Assembly: GCA_043782425.1 (NCBI GenBank)
Contig: JAYWAM010000151.1
Span: 1-15,789, forward strand
DNA length: 15,789 nucleotides
Source of the DNA: JAYWAM01 sp043782425
GTDB taxonomy: Bacteria > Pseudomonadota > Gammaproteobacteria > Burkholderiales > Usitatibacteraceae
Direction of reading: 5' to 3'
A program made the translations under genes and the position numbers. Shown here piece by piece: positions 7,425 through 14,632 of the stretch. Each line of letters starts with the position of its first letter. Position 1 is the first letter of the stretch. The notes beneath the pieces are model-generated. The model had not been told where the DNA came from and made no database searches. It saw only the letters and a list, made by a program, of their open reading frames with translations.

Positions 7425-7997
7425 ATGGGACTAATACGTACAAAACTTCGCCTCAGCAATCCGGCTAACAAGACGGTCCAGCCAATTGATGTTGAGGCCC
7501 TCGTCGATTCCGGCGCCATGCATCTGTGCGTGCCGAGTCATATTGCCGTTCAGCTCAAGCTACTGGAGCGCGAACAGCGCGAAGTGACATTGGCTGACGG
7601 TAAGAGCCAACTGGTGAGCTATCAAGGACCGCTGATTGTCGAGTTTGCGGAACGCAGTTGCTTTTCCGGTGCGCTGGTGATGGGTGACGAAGTGTTACTG
7701 GGCGCTATTCCCATGGAAGATATGGACTTGGTGATTCACCCGCTGTCGCGCACGCTGTCGGTGAATCCACTCAACCCCAACGTGCCGGCTTCGGTCGCCA
7801 AGGGTGGAGGGCCCGTTCGGGAACAAATTGCACATTTTGCTCGCCACCTTCGGGCGCGCTGCGTCGTTGCGAATCGCTTGTGTGGAGAGGCCACACGGCG
7901 CGCTTCGCGCCTAGCATCGCATCCCGAATCCGGCGGCCAAATGCACAATTTATTCCCGCACGGACCCTTGCCACCCAAGCGCAGGAAGCAACTATGA
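7425..7997 (+). CDS. Retropepsin-like (clan AA) aspartic protease with an element-derived C-terminal tail
   Basis: The 190-residue frame lies between nuoF and nuoG. Residues 1-126 look like the small single-domain bacterial retropepsin-like proteases. The catalytic motif is LVDSGA with Asp28, then CVPSHIAVQL (35-44) and VTLADGK (54-60). A second conserved block is ALVMGDEVLLGAIPMEDMDL (83-102), and the domain ends near NPNVPASVAK. Such enzymes act as dimers, each giving one Asp. From residue 127 the sequence is encoded by a palindromic element (7803-7975). Removing the element and one copy of CAAG leaves a 131-residue protein ending KRRKQL with the same stop. The TGA stop overlaps the nuoG start (ATGA). 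The substrate is unknown; the tail may or may not be tolerated by the enzyme. Confidence 0.82.
   Translation: MGLIRTKLRLSNPANKTVQPIDVEALVDSGAMHLCVPSHIAVQLKLLEREQREVTLADGKSQLVSYQGPLIVEFAERSCFSGALVMGDEVLLGAIPMEDMDLVIHPLSRTLSVNPLNPNVPASVAKGGGPVREQIAHFARHLRARCVVANRLCGEATRRASRLASHPESGGQMHNLFPHGPLPPKRRKQL
7803..7975. repeat. Long imperfect palindrome (MITE-like), inside the 3' end of the protease gene
   Basis: The 173-base stretch is close to its own reverse complement. Its ends pair GGTGG (7803-7807) with CCACC (7971-7975). Inside, GTTCGGGAACAAATTGCACA on the left matches the complement of TGCACAATTTATTCCCGCAC on the right with few differences. Similarity continues to an apex hairpin TGTGG-AGAGG-CCACA (7881-7895). 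The right half also holds a local hairpin GGCGCG-CTT-CGCGCC (7897-7911). CAAG flanks both ends (7799-7802 and 7976-7979), a candidate 4-bp target duplication, though short enough to be chance. No transposase is encoded. As RNA it would fold into a large stem immediately before the nuoG start. Confidence 0.8.
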
Positions 7998-10369
7998 TTA
8001 GCCTGGAGATAGACGGCAAACCCGTTCAAGTCGAACCCGGCGCCACGGTGATGGAGGCGGCCAACAAGGTCGGCTCTTTCGTTCCGCATTTTTGCTATCA
8101 CAAAAAACTTTCCATCGCCGCCAATTGCCGCATGTGCCTGGTGCAGGTGGAAAAGGCCCCCAAGCCGTTACCGGCGTGCGCCACCCCGGCGACCGAAGGC
8201 ATGATAGTGCACACCGCGTCTGATTACGCCAAGACGGCGCAAAAAGGCGTGATGGAGTTTCTGCTCATCAATCATCCGCTCGATTGCCCTATTTGCGACC
8301 AAGGTGGCGAATGCCAGTTGCAGGACCTCGCGGTGGGTTACGGCAAGTCAGCGTCGCGCTACCAGGAAGATAAGCGCGTGGTGGTCAACAAGAACCTCGG
8401 CCCGCTGATCGCCACCGATATGACGCGTTGTATTCACTGCACGCGCTGCGTGCGCTTCGGCCAGGAAGTGGCGGGCATCATGGAGCTTGGCATGGCGGGG
8501 CGCGGCGAGCATGCGGAAATTCTCGCCTTCGTCGGCAAGACGGTCGATTCCGAACTGTCGGGCAATGTCATCGACCTGTGCCCGGTGGGCGCGCTCACCA
8601 GCAAGCCGTTCCGCTATTCCGCACGCACCTGGGAATTATCGCGCCGCAAATCGATTTCACCGCACGACGGCCTGGGCGCCAATCTGGTGGTGCAGGTCAT
8701 GCAGGACAAAGTCATGCGCGTACTGCCGCGCGACAACGAGGCCATCAACGAATGCTGGCTGTCGGACAAGGAGCGCTTTTCGTATGAAGGGCTGAATTCG
8801 CCAGAACGCCTCACCCAGCCCATGCTCAAGCAGGGCGGCGTGTGGCACGAAGTCGAATGGCAGGTCGCGCTCGACTATGTGGCGCATGGCCTGGACGATA
8901 TCCGCAAGCTGCACGGCGGCGCGGCACTCGGCGCTTTGGCCACGCCGCATCAAACGCTGGAAGAATTGCATCTGCTGCAAAAACTCATGCGCGGCCTGGG
9001 CTGCGAAAATATCGACACGCGCCTGCGCCAAGGCGATAGCAGCGCCAAGCTGGCCGGGGCGCCGTGGCTGGGCATGAAAATCAGCGACATCGCTGCGCTG
9101 CAAAGCGTGCTCATTGTTGGCTCGACGTTGCGCAAGGATCATGCGCTGCTCGCCACGCGCTTTCGCAGCGCAGCGAAGAATGGCCAGCAGGTCAATATCG
9201 TGCACGTGGCCGATGACGAGTTGTTGCTGCCGCTGGCCAATAAACTCATCGTCGCGCCGAGCGCAATGCTCGATGCGCTGGCGCAAATCGCCAAGGCGCT
9301 GGCTGAAATCAAATCTGCGCCGCTGTCCCCAGCCGTTGCGGCGGCGTGCGCCAATGTGCAAATCAGCGAGGCGGCGCGAGCCATTGCGCAAAGCCTCGCC
9401 TCAAAAGAAAAAACCGCTGTGTTCCTCGGCAATCTGGCGCAACATCACCCGGCTTACGCTGCATTGCACGCCATCTCGCAGGACATCGCGCGCCTGTGTG
9501 GCGCGACGTTAGGTTTTCTGGGAGAAGCCGCCAACAGCGTCGGCGCGGCAGTGGTCAATGCGCAACCGGGCTCTAGCGCGCTAGGCGCGCAAGACATGCT
9601 GAGCCAGCCGCGCAAAGCCTATGTGCTGTTGGGTGTGGAAGCCGAACTCGATTGCTACGATGCGCAAGCCGCGCGTGCGGCCCTGAGCGCCGCTGATTTT
9701 GTGGTGGTGCTTTCTGCCTACAAACACGGCGCTAGCGACTACGCCGACGTAATGCTGCCGATTGCGCCTTTTACCGAAACCGCTGGAACGTTCGTCAATA
9801 CCGAAGGCCGCGTGCAAGCGTTCAACGGCGTAGTGAAGCCGCTGGGTGAAGCGCGCCCCGCATGGAAAATATTGCGCATGCTCGGCACACTGCTCGGCAT
9901 AGCGGGTTTTGAATTCGATTCAATTGAAGATGTGCGCAACGACATCGGCATTGATATTCAAGCTTTGGCAGCAGGCAAGCTCAACAACGCTATCGGCGCT
10001 GTACAGATTGCGCCGCGCGCGCCATCCGCTGCGCTGGAACGCATCGGCGAAGTGCCCATCTATGCGGCAGACGCCATCGTGCGCCGCGCCGCCAGCCTGC
10101 AAAAAAGCGCGGACGCCAAGGCGGCGTTGTGCGCGGGCTTGCCGGGAGCGTTGATGGAAAAACTCGGCGTGAGCGAAGGGGGCGTGGTGCGCATCACCCA
10201 GGGCACAGGCTCTGCCCAGCTCAAGGTCAGACGCGATGATGGCTTGCCGCCCGGCTGCGTGCGCGTGGCAGCAGGGCTTCCTGCTACTTCAGCGCTGGGC
10301 GCAATGTTTGGCGCCGTGACGCTTGAGCGCGTGGTGGCGGCAGACACGCAACAACAGGCGGCGGAATAG
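7994..10369 (+). CDS. nuoG: NADH-quinone oxidoreductase subunit G
   Basis: NuoG is the large iron-sulfur subunit that carries electrons from NuoF toward NuoI. From ATG 7994 (AGGAAG upstream, ATGA overlap with the protease stop) it has 791 residues. The N-terminal ferredoxin-like [2Fe-2S] site (N1b) is Cys34, Cys45, Cys48 and Cys62. The His-Cys3 [4Fe-4S] site (N5) is His94, Cys98, Cys101 and Cys107. The N4 site is Cys146, Cys149, Cys152 (CIHCTRC) and Cys196 (DLCPVGA). The remainder is a molybdopterin-oxidoreductase-like domain whose cofactor site is degenerate in complex I. I see no fourth cysteine group for the extra N7 cluster. The frame runs back to 7880 inside the palindrome; that part has no NuoG similarity. 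Confidence 0.97.
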   Translation: MISLEIDGKPVQVEPGATVMEAANKVGSFVPHFCYHKKLSIAANCRMCLVQVEKAPKPLPACATPATEGMIVHTASDYAKTAQKGVMEFLLINHPLDCPICDQGGECQLQDLAVGYGKSASRYQEDKRVVVNKNLGPLIATDMTRCIHCTRCVRFGQEVAGIMELGMAGRGEHAEILAFVGKTVDSELSGNVIDLCPVGALTSKPFRYSARTWELSRRKSISPHDGLGANLVVQVMQDKVMRVLPRDNEAINECWLSDKERFSYEGLNSPERLTQPMLKQGGVWHEVEWQVALDYVAHGLDDIRKLHGGAALGALATPHQTLEELHLLQKLMRGLGCENIDTRLRQGDSSAKLAGAPWLGMKISDIAALQSVLIVGSTLRKDHALLATRFRSAAKNGQQVNIVHVADDELLLPLANKLIVAPSAMLDALAQIAKALAEIKSAPLSPAVAAACANVQISEAARAIAQSLASKEKTAVFLGNLAQHHPAYAALHAISQDIARLCGATLGFLGEAANSVGAAVVNAQPGSSALGAQDMLSQPRKAYVLLGVEAELDCYDAQAARAALSAADFVVVLSAYKHGASDYADVMLPIAPFTETAGTFVNTEGRVQAFNGVVKPLGEARPAWKILRMLGTLLGIAGFEFDSIEDVRNDIGIDIQALAAGKLNNAIGAVQIAPRAPSAALERIGEVPIYAADAIVRRAASLQKSADAKAALCAGLPGALMEKLGVSEGGVVRITQGTGSAQLKVRRDDGLPPGCVRVAAGLPATSALGAMFGAVTLERVVAADTQQQAAE

Positions 10370-10371
10370 TC

Positions 10372-11496
10372 ATGATCGAATCCTTTACCAACACGCTCAC
10401 TAGCACTTTAGACGGTTACCTCGGTCCGCTATGGGGCGGCTACGCCTGGGTGTTTTCCAAGTCGCTGTTCTTCATTATTTTGATTGTCTCGCCACTACTG
10501 CTGTTCGTGCTGTATTTCCAGATCATAGAGCGCTGGGTGCTCGGCTGGATACAGGTGCGGCGCGGGCCGATGCGCGTTGGCCCGTGGGGCATGGGGCAGC
10601 CGTTTGCGGATGCGATCAAGTTGTTGCTCAAGGAACGCATTGTTCCGGCTGAAGCGGACAAGGTGTTGTTCGCGCTGGCGCCGGTGGTGGCGGTCGCGCC
10701 CGCGCTGGCGGTATGGGCGCTGGTGCCGTTTGCACCCGAGGTGGTGCTTGCCGATGTCGATGCCGGCCTGCTGGTGGTGCTCGCCATGACTTCAATGGGC
10801 GTGTACGGCGTTATCCTGGCCGGCTGGGCGTCCAATTCCAAATACGCTTTTCTCGGCGCGGTACGTTCTGCCGCGCAGGTGGTGTCGTACGAAATCGCCA
10901 TGGGCTTCGCGCTCATCGGCCCGCTGCTCGCGGCGCAAAGCATGAACCTCACGCAAATCGTCAACCGTCAGGCGGGCAACGGCCTGGGGTTTCTCGAATG
11001 GTTCTGGATACCCTTGTTCCCGCTGTTTCTGATTCACTTCATCGCCGGTGTGGCCGAAACCAACCGCGCGCCGTTTGATATGGCGGAGAGCGAATCCGAA
11101 TTGGTGGCGGGTTTTCACGTGGAGTATTCGGGCATGACCTGGGCGCTGTTTTTCCTCGCCGAATACGCCAACATGATATTGGTCTCTGCATTGTCTTCGC
11201 TGATGTTCCTCGGCGGCTGGTTATCACCTTTTGATTTCCCCTTGCTGCGTGAAATACCTGTGCTGAAATGGGTGACGCTAGGCGGATTCCACTGGCTGGC
11301 GCTGAAAATGTCGTTCCTGCTGTTCGTGTTCCTGTGGCTGCGCGCGTCTTTTCCGCGTTACCGCTACGACCAGATCATGCGCCTTGGCTGGAAAGTGTTC
11401 ATTCCCATCACCATCGTGTGGCTGCTGCTGGTTGCCGCGGCGCTGCTCGAACCCTTCAATAACCTGCCTGTGTTAAGTTGGTGGTTCGCCAAGTGA
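10372..11496 (+). CDS. nuoH: NADH-quinone oxidoreductase subunit H
   Basis: NuoH is the heel subunit of the membrane arm. It forms much of the quinone tunnel and links quinone reduction to proton pumping. The 374-residue protein is strongly hydrophobic, with about eight predicted helices. The signature ERW-LGWIQVRRGPMRVGPWGM is at about 53-74. The highly conserved acidic loop AETNRAPFDMAE (228-239), followed by SESELVAGFHVEYSG, is fully present. The C-terminal RASFPRYRYDQIMRLGWK is also typical. It starts 2 bases after the nuoG stop and ends 4 bases before nuoI. No defect is seen. Confidence 0.97.
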   Translation: MIESFTNTLTSTLDGYLGPLWGGYAWVFSKSLFFIILIVSPLLLFVLYFQIIERWVLGWIQVRRGPMRVGPWGMGQPFADAIKLLLKERIVPAEADKVLFALAPVVAVAPALAVWALVPFAPEVVLADVDAGLLVVLAMTSMGVYGVILAGWASNSKYAFLGAVRSAAQVVSYEIAMGFALIGPLLAAQSMNLTQIVNRQAGNGLGFLEWFWIPLFPLFLIHFIAGVAETNRAPFDMAESESELVAGFHVEYSGMTWALFFLAEYANMILVSALSSLMFLGGWLSPFDFPLLREIPVLKWVTLGGFHWLALKMSFLLFVFLWLRASFPRYRYDQIMRLGWKVFIPITIVWLLLVAAALLEPFNNLPVLSWWFAK

Positions 11497-11500
11497 GCCG

Positions 11501-11998
11501 ATGATTATGTTCAGCCGCGCCAAAGAATATGTTTCGAGTTTGATGCTGATGGAGCTACTCAAGGGATTGAGGCTCACCGGAAGGCATTTATTCGCGCGCA
11601 AAATCACGGTTTTGTTCCCCGAGGAAAAAACCCCGCAGTCGGGGCGCTTCCGCGGCCTGCACGCGCTGCGCCGCTATCCCAATGGCGAAGAACGCTGCAT
11701 CGCCTGCAAGCTGTGCGAAGCGGTGTGCCCGGCGCTGGCCATCACCATAGAATCCGAGCAGCGCGACGACGGCTCGCGCCGCACCACGCGCTATGACATT
11801 GATCTGACCAAGTGTATTTTCTGCGGCTTCTGCGAAGAGTCGTGCCCGGTTGATTCCATCGTCGAAACGCGCATCCTCGAATACCACGGCGAGAAACGCG
11901 GCGACCTGTATTACACCAAACCGATGCTGCTCGCCATCGGCGACAAGTATGAAGCGCAGATTGCCCAGGATCGCGCCGACGACGCGGCTTATCGGTGA
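11501..11998 (+). CDS. nuoI: NADH-quinone oxidoreductase subunit I
   Basis: NuoI is the ferredoxin-like subunit with two [4Fe-4S] clusters (N6a, N6b) that pass electrons to N2 in NuoB. Counting from ATG 11501 there are 165 residues. An N-terminal amphipathic helix region (about 1-35) is followed by two motifs. The first is CIACKLCEAVCP (Cys66, 69, 72, 76) and the second CIFCGFCEESCP (Cys105, 108, 111, 115), both complete. A second ATG at 11507 would give 163 residues. It is better spaced from GTGAG (11493-11497), 9 bases away instead of 3, so 11507 may be the real start. The stop overlaps the left 8-bp direct repeat of the palindromic element that follows. Confidence 0.97.
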   Translation: MIMFSRAKEYVSSLMLMELLKGLRLTGRHLFARKITVLFPEEKTPQSGRFRGLHALRRYPNGEERCIACKLCEAVCPALAITIESEQRDDGSRRTTRYDIDLTKCIFCGFCEESCPVDSIVETRILEYHGEKRGDLYYTKPMLLAIGDKYEAQIAQDRADDAAYR

Positions 11999-12004
11999 AC
12001 AAAC
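11997..12004. repeat. Left 8-bp direct repeat flanking the nuoI-nuoJ element
   Basis: GAACAAAC here is repeated exactly at 12267-12274. The neighbouring bases differ on both sides, so the match is exactly 8 bases, as expected for a target-site duplication. It includes the last two bases of the nuoI stop codon. Confidence 0.65.
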
Positions 12005-12266
12005 CTAACTACTCAGCGCTAACAAATATTATGGAACGCAGATGACGCGGATGAATATGATGAACGCAGATAAATGACATATTCAGAATTCAAACCTTAC
12101 TATTCATCATTGAATAGGCAGTTGTTTAGTCCACGAAAAACACGAAAGGCACGAAATTCGTGTATTTTTTTCGTGTCTTTCGTGTTTTTCGTGGACGGTG
12201 TGTAACATCAATTTAATCATACACTCAGCGTCATTAGCGTTCTATTTTTGACTGCTGAGTAGCTGC
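12005..12266. mobile_element. MITE-like palindromic element separating nuoI from nuoJ
   Basis: The 262-base AT-rich stretch holds no gene. Its ends are inverted repeats: CTACTCAGC (12009-12017) pairs with GCTGAGTAG (12254-12262). Inward, GAACGCAGATGACGC (from 12034) matches the complement of GCGTCATTAGCGTTC (to about 12242) with two differences. In the middle is a near-perfect 28-base inverted repeat. Flanking GAACAAAC copies suggest transposition. Without the element the nuoI stop and nuoJ start would be only about 27 bases apart, matching the tight packing elsewhere. With no transposase it would have moved in trans; the source element is unknown. Confidence 0.75.
12129..12196. repeat. 28-bp stem inverted repeat inside the nuoI-nuoJ element
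   Basis: The left arm 12129-12156 (GTCCACGAAAAACACGAAAG...) pairs with the right arm 12169-12196, leaving a 12-base loop. The single difference is a G-U pair in RNA. The arms are built from CACGAAA-type repeats, a pattern I recognise as common in environmental bacterial genomes. In the nuo transcript it would form a strong hairpin, a possible RNase III site or barrier to 3' exonucleases. The T-run (12163-12170) lies in the loop and arm, not after the stem, so it is not a classical terminator. Confidence 0.85.
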
Positions 12267-12274
12267 GAACAAAC
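12267..12274. repeat. Right 8-bp direct repeat flanking the nuoI-nuoJ element
   Basis: This second exact copy of GAACAAAC is 22 bases before the nuoJ start. Paired with 11997-12004, it supports insertion of the intervening 262 bases. Confidence 0.65.
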
Positions 12275-12295
12275 ACAAGTTGAAGCAGGATATTT

Positions 12296-12919
12296 ATGAC
12301 TTTTTCAACCCTCATTTTTTACTTTTTCGCCAGCGTCCTGGTGGTCTCTGGCCTGTGCGTCATCACCATGCGCAACGCGGTTCACGCGGCGCTGTTTTTG
12401 ATACTGGCGTTCTTTACCGCCGCTGCGCTGTGGCTGCTTTTGTTTGCGGAATTTCTCGCCATCACCCTGGTGCTGGTGTATGTCGGCGCGGTGATGGTGT
12501 TGTTCCTGTTCGTCATCATGATGCTCGACATTAACTTCGCCAAGCTGCGTGAGGGTTTCTGGAAATACCTGCCGCTGGCCGCAGTGGTTGCCCTGGTCAT
12601 GGCGGCAGAAATGGTGACGCTGCTCATCAGTAAAAGTTTTGGCCTGGGTGGCGTGATGCCAGGCGCGCCCGCGCCTGGGGTGAGCAACGTCAAGGAATTG
12701 GGCCGCGTGCTGTACACCGATTATGTATTGCCCTTTGAGCTGGCTGCCGTGATCCTGTTGATTGCTATAGTTGCCGCCATCGCGCTGACGCTGCGTTCAC
12801 GTAAGGAATCGAAGTACCAGAACGTGTCGGAGCAGGTGCGCGTCAAAAGCAGCGATCGCCTTAAAATCATCAAAATGCCGTCCGAAGTTGAAGCGCCGCC
12901 TGCGGCCAAACAACCATGA
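12296..12919 (+). CDS. nuoJ: NADH-quinone oxidoreductase subunit J
   Basis: NuoJ is a membrane-arm subunit between NuoH/NuoA and NuoK. The 207-residue product has five predicted hydrophobic helices. The most conserved, LVLVYVGAVMVLFLFVIMML (about 58-77), contains Tyr62 and Gly64 and corresponds to the helix with a pi-bulge that rearranges during the catalytic cycle in relatives. The charged C-terminal tail (about 165-207) is variable in the family. AGGA at 12287-12290, 5 bases before ATG 12296, is the ribosome-binding site and lies outside the upstream element. The stop overlaps the nuoK start (ATGA). Confidence 0.96.
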   Translation: MTFSTLIFYFFASVLVVSGLCVITMRNAVHAALFLILAFFTAAALWLLLFAEFLAITLVLVYVGAVMVLFLFVIMMLDINFAKLREGFWKYLPLAAVVALVMAAEMVTLLISKSFGLGGVMPGAPAPGVSNVKELGRVLYTDYVLPFELAAVILLIAIVAAIALTLRSRKESKYQNVSEQVRVKSSDRLKIIKMPSEVEAPPAAKQP

Positions 12920-13221
12920 TTACGCTATCACACTATCTGGTGCTCTCGGCCATCCTGTTTTCCATCAGTGTGGCTGGCATATTCCTGAACCGCAAAAATC
13001 TCATTGTGCTGCTCATGGCTATCGAGCTCATGCTGCTGGCCGTCAACATGAACTTCATCGCCTTCTCGCATCACCTTGGCGACAGTGCAGGGCAGGTGTT
13101 CGTGTTCTTCATCCTCACCGTCGCTGCGGCAGAATCGGCCATCGGCCTGGCGATTCTTGTGGTGCTGTTCCGCAATCTGAACTCCATCAATGTCGAGGAT
13201 CTCGACAAGCTGAAGGGGTAA
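12916..13221 (+). CDS. nuoK: NADH-quinone oxidoreductase subunit K
   Basis: NuoK is a small antiporter-like (MrpC-related) membrane subunit in the proton path. The 101-residue protein has three transmembrane helices. The two buried glutamates needed for proton transfer in relatives are present: Glu37 (MAIELMLLAVN) and Glu73 (AAAESAIGLA). LNRKNLIVLLM and FRNLNSINVEDLDKLKG are also typical. It overlaps nuoJ by 4 bases. nuoL, M and N, which normally follow, are not found downstream in this window; a diguanylate cyclase gene begins 15 bases after the stop. Confidence 0.97.
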   Translation: MITLSHYLVLSAILFSISVAGIFLNRKNLIVLLMAIELMLLAVNMNFIAFSHHLGDSAGQVFVFFILTVAAAESAIGLAILVVLFRNLNSINVEDLDKLKG

Positions 13222-13236
13222 TGTTGGAGCCTGATC

Positions 13237-14352
13237 ATGTCAGATCAGGAAGCACTGCCCAACGTTGAAGACGCGCAGGCGCGGCTGGCGCGCCAGCAAA
13301 AACTGCGCATGCGCCTGGTTTCGCGCACCGCCGCCACTTATGCGATTGATTCTTTCACATTGCTATTGTTCGCGGCAGCCAATGTCACCAGCTATGCCGT
13401 GGCTCTTTGGTGTGCGTTGCTTGGAGTGGTTTTTTGGGGATGGGCAGCGCTGACTATCCGGCGCGGTTGGAATCTGCGTTTTAGGGACCCCAGTCTCACC
13501 CTACAGCAGATGTCCGTCGGCATGGCGGGGCAAATCGCTTTTATCGCCTGGGCGCCAGAGGTGGGTTTTTTCTTTCTCCTCGGGCTGTTTAACACCTTGA
13601 GCATCGGGGCGCTGCAACTGACGCTGCGGCAATTTATCATTTTGTCGACTGTCTGCGTGTTGAGCTGCGGCGGCGCGATATTTATCGCAGGTGAGCGCCT
13701 GGTCTTTCCGGTTGCGACACCGATTCAACAAGGTCTGGTGTGGCTGGGTTTCACCGCAGTGCTGTTTCGCTTTACCTATGTGTATGCCTACGTCAGCCGC
13801 CTGCGTGAAGCTTTGCACCAGCGCAATAGGCAACTGGCCAGCTCCAACGAGCAGATTTCGCTTATGGCCGGGGTGGATGAGCTGACCAAAGTCTATAACC
13901 GACGTCGTATGACGACTTTGCTTCTTGAAGAAAAAAAACGCATGGAACGCAATGGGCCGGGGTTTTGCATCGCCATGCTCGATGTGGATCATTTCAAGAA
14001 TGTCAACGATAGCTTTGGCCACTTGAAAGGCGACGAAGTGCTCAAGGAATTTGCCGAAATCATCCAGGCCAGTTTACGCACCACCGACAAACTGAGCCGT
14101 TACGGCGGTGAAGAGTTTCTGGTCCTGCTTACCTCTACCACCCCTGAAGTTGCCCCCCTCGTGGCCGAGCGCCTGCGCGCCGCAGTGGCGAACCATGCTT
14201 GGGGAAGTATCGCCCCAGGGTTGAAACTGACGGTGTCCATCGGGCTAGCAGCCTTTTACAAAGGCGAAACCATCGAGCAAATGGTAGGCAGGGCCGACGC
14301 CTCCCTGTATGCTGCCAAGAAAGCAGGCCGCAATCGCGTGGTGCAGGCTTGA
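13237..14352 (+). CDS. Membrane-bound diguanylate cyclase (GGDEF), copy 1
   Basis: The protein probably makes cyclic di-GMP from two GTP at the inner membrane. It has 371 residues. A basic N-terminal segment (about 12-30) is followed by some six hydrophobic helices (between about 32 and 187) that match no sensor domain I can name. A short helix (188-210, possible coiled coil) leads into a GGDEF domain (about 211-371). The signature is GGEEF (290-294), an active variant. Metal-binding Asp249 is in MLDVDHF, and the inhibitory I-site R281-x-x-D284 lies five residues before it, so product inhibition is expected. TTGGAG (13224-13229) precedes ATG 13237 by 7 bases. The gene is 15 bases after nuoK and probably shares its transcript. 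Confidence 0.95.
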   Translation: MSDQEALPNVEDAQARLARQQKLRMRLVSRTAATYAIDSFTLLLFAAANVTSYAVALWCALLGVVFWGWAALTIRRGWNLRFRDPSLTLQQMSVGMAGQIAFIAWAPEVGFFFLLGLFNTLSIGALQLTLRQFIILSTVCVLSCGGAIFIAGERLVFPVATPIQQGLVWLGFTAVLFRFTYVYAYVSRLREALHQRNRQLASSNEQISLMAGVDELTKVYNRRRMTTLLLEEKKRMERNGPGFCIAMLDVDHFKNVNDSFGHLKGDEVLKEFAEIIQASLRTTDKLSRYGGEEFLVLLTSTTPEVAPLVAERLRAAVANHAWGSIAPGLKLTVSIGLAAFYKGETIEQMVGRADASLYAAKKAGRNRVVQA

Positions 14353-14380
14353 AATTGTGGGATAGTTTTTGCAACTAAAC

Positions 14381-14397
14381 CTGCGGCTTTGCCGCAG
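14381..14397 (+). terminator. Short GC-rich hairpin after cyclase copy 1, possible weak terminator
   Basis: CTGCGGC (14381-14387) and GCCGCAG (14391-14397) form a perfect 7-bp stem with loop TTT, 29 bases after the stop codon. No T-run follows on the + strand, so an intrinsic terminator is only weakly supported. It may instead protect the 3' end of the transcript. Confidence 0.35.
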
Positions 14398-14404
14398 ACC
14401 TCTC

Positions 14405-14632
14405 ATTCCATTTCCAATTCATTAGTGCATTAATAATGACCTCAAACAGGAAAGTCGTATTGAGTAATGAGGCAACCCGTCGTCCCAGCGGAGGCTGGGA
14501 TCCAGTCCAGTACACGATCTGATTATTGTTTCATAGTGATGTTGATGGGACTGGGTCCCAGCCTCCGCTGGGACGACGAAAATTTTAGATTTCGAGTGGT
14601 CCTTTAATAGCCTAATGGTTGAGAAATGGAAT
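14405..14632. mobile_element. MITE-like element with terminal inverted repeats between the two cyclase genes
   Basis: This fills most of the 334-base gap between the cyclases. ATTCCATTTC (14405-14414) and GAAATGGAAT (14623-14632) are perfect 10-bp terminal inverted repeats. Similarity continues inward with small gaps for about 35 bases (CATTAGTGCATTAA on the left against the complement of TTAATAGCCTAATG on the right). A near-perfect inverted repeat lies in the middle. No coding frame or transposase is seen, and I found no clear target duplication. The rest of the gap holds only the hairpin at 14381 and about 54 unassigned bases before the second cyclase. Confidence 0.65.
14478..14578. repeat. 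Inner inverted repeat with self-complementary arms
   Basis: CGTCGTCCCAGCGGAGGCTG (from 14478) is matched by its complement ending at 14578; the arms pair over about 30 bases with one mismatch. Each arm is also a hairpin by itself (TCCCAGC-GGAG-GCTGGGA on the left), so DNA or RNA here can form either one long stem or two short ones. The motif resembles the widespread GTCGTCCC...GGATCCAGT intergenic repeats of proteobacteria. Confidence 0.8.

Noticed and set aside
7880..7993. Upstream extension of nuoG by 38 residues
   Set aside because: This stretch is the right half of the palindromic element and has no NuoG similarity; AGGAAG precedes ATG 7994.
12129..12196. Rho-independent terminator after nuoI
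   Set aside because: The T-run is in the loop and arm rather than after the stem, and termination here would cut off nuoJ and nuoK.
14471..14580. CRISPR array
   Set aside because: The two similar units are in inverted, not direct, orientation and there are only two of them.
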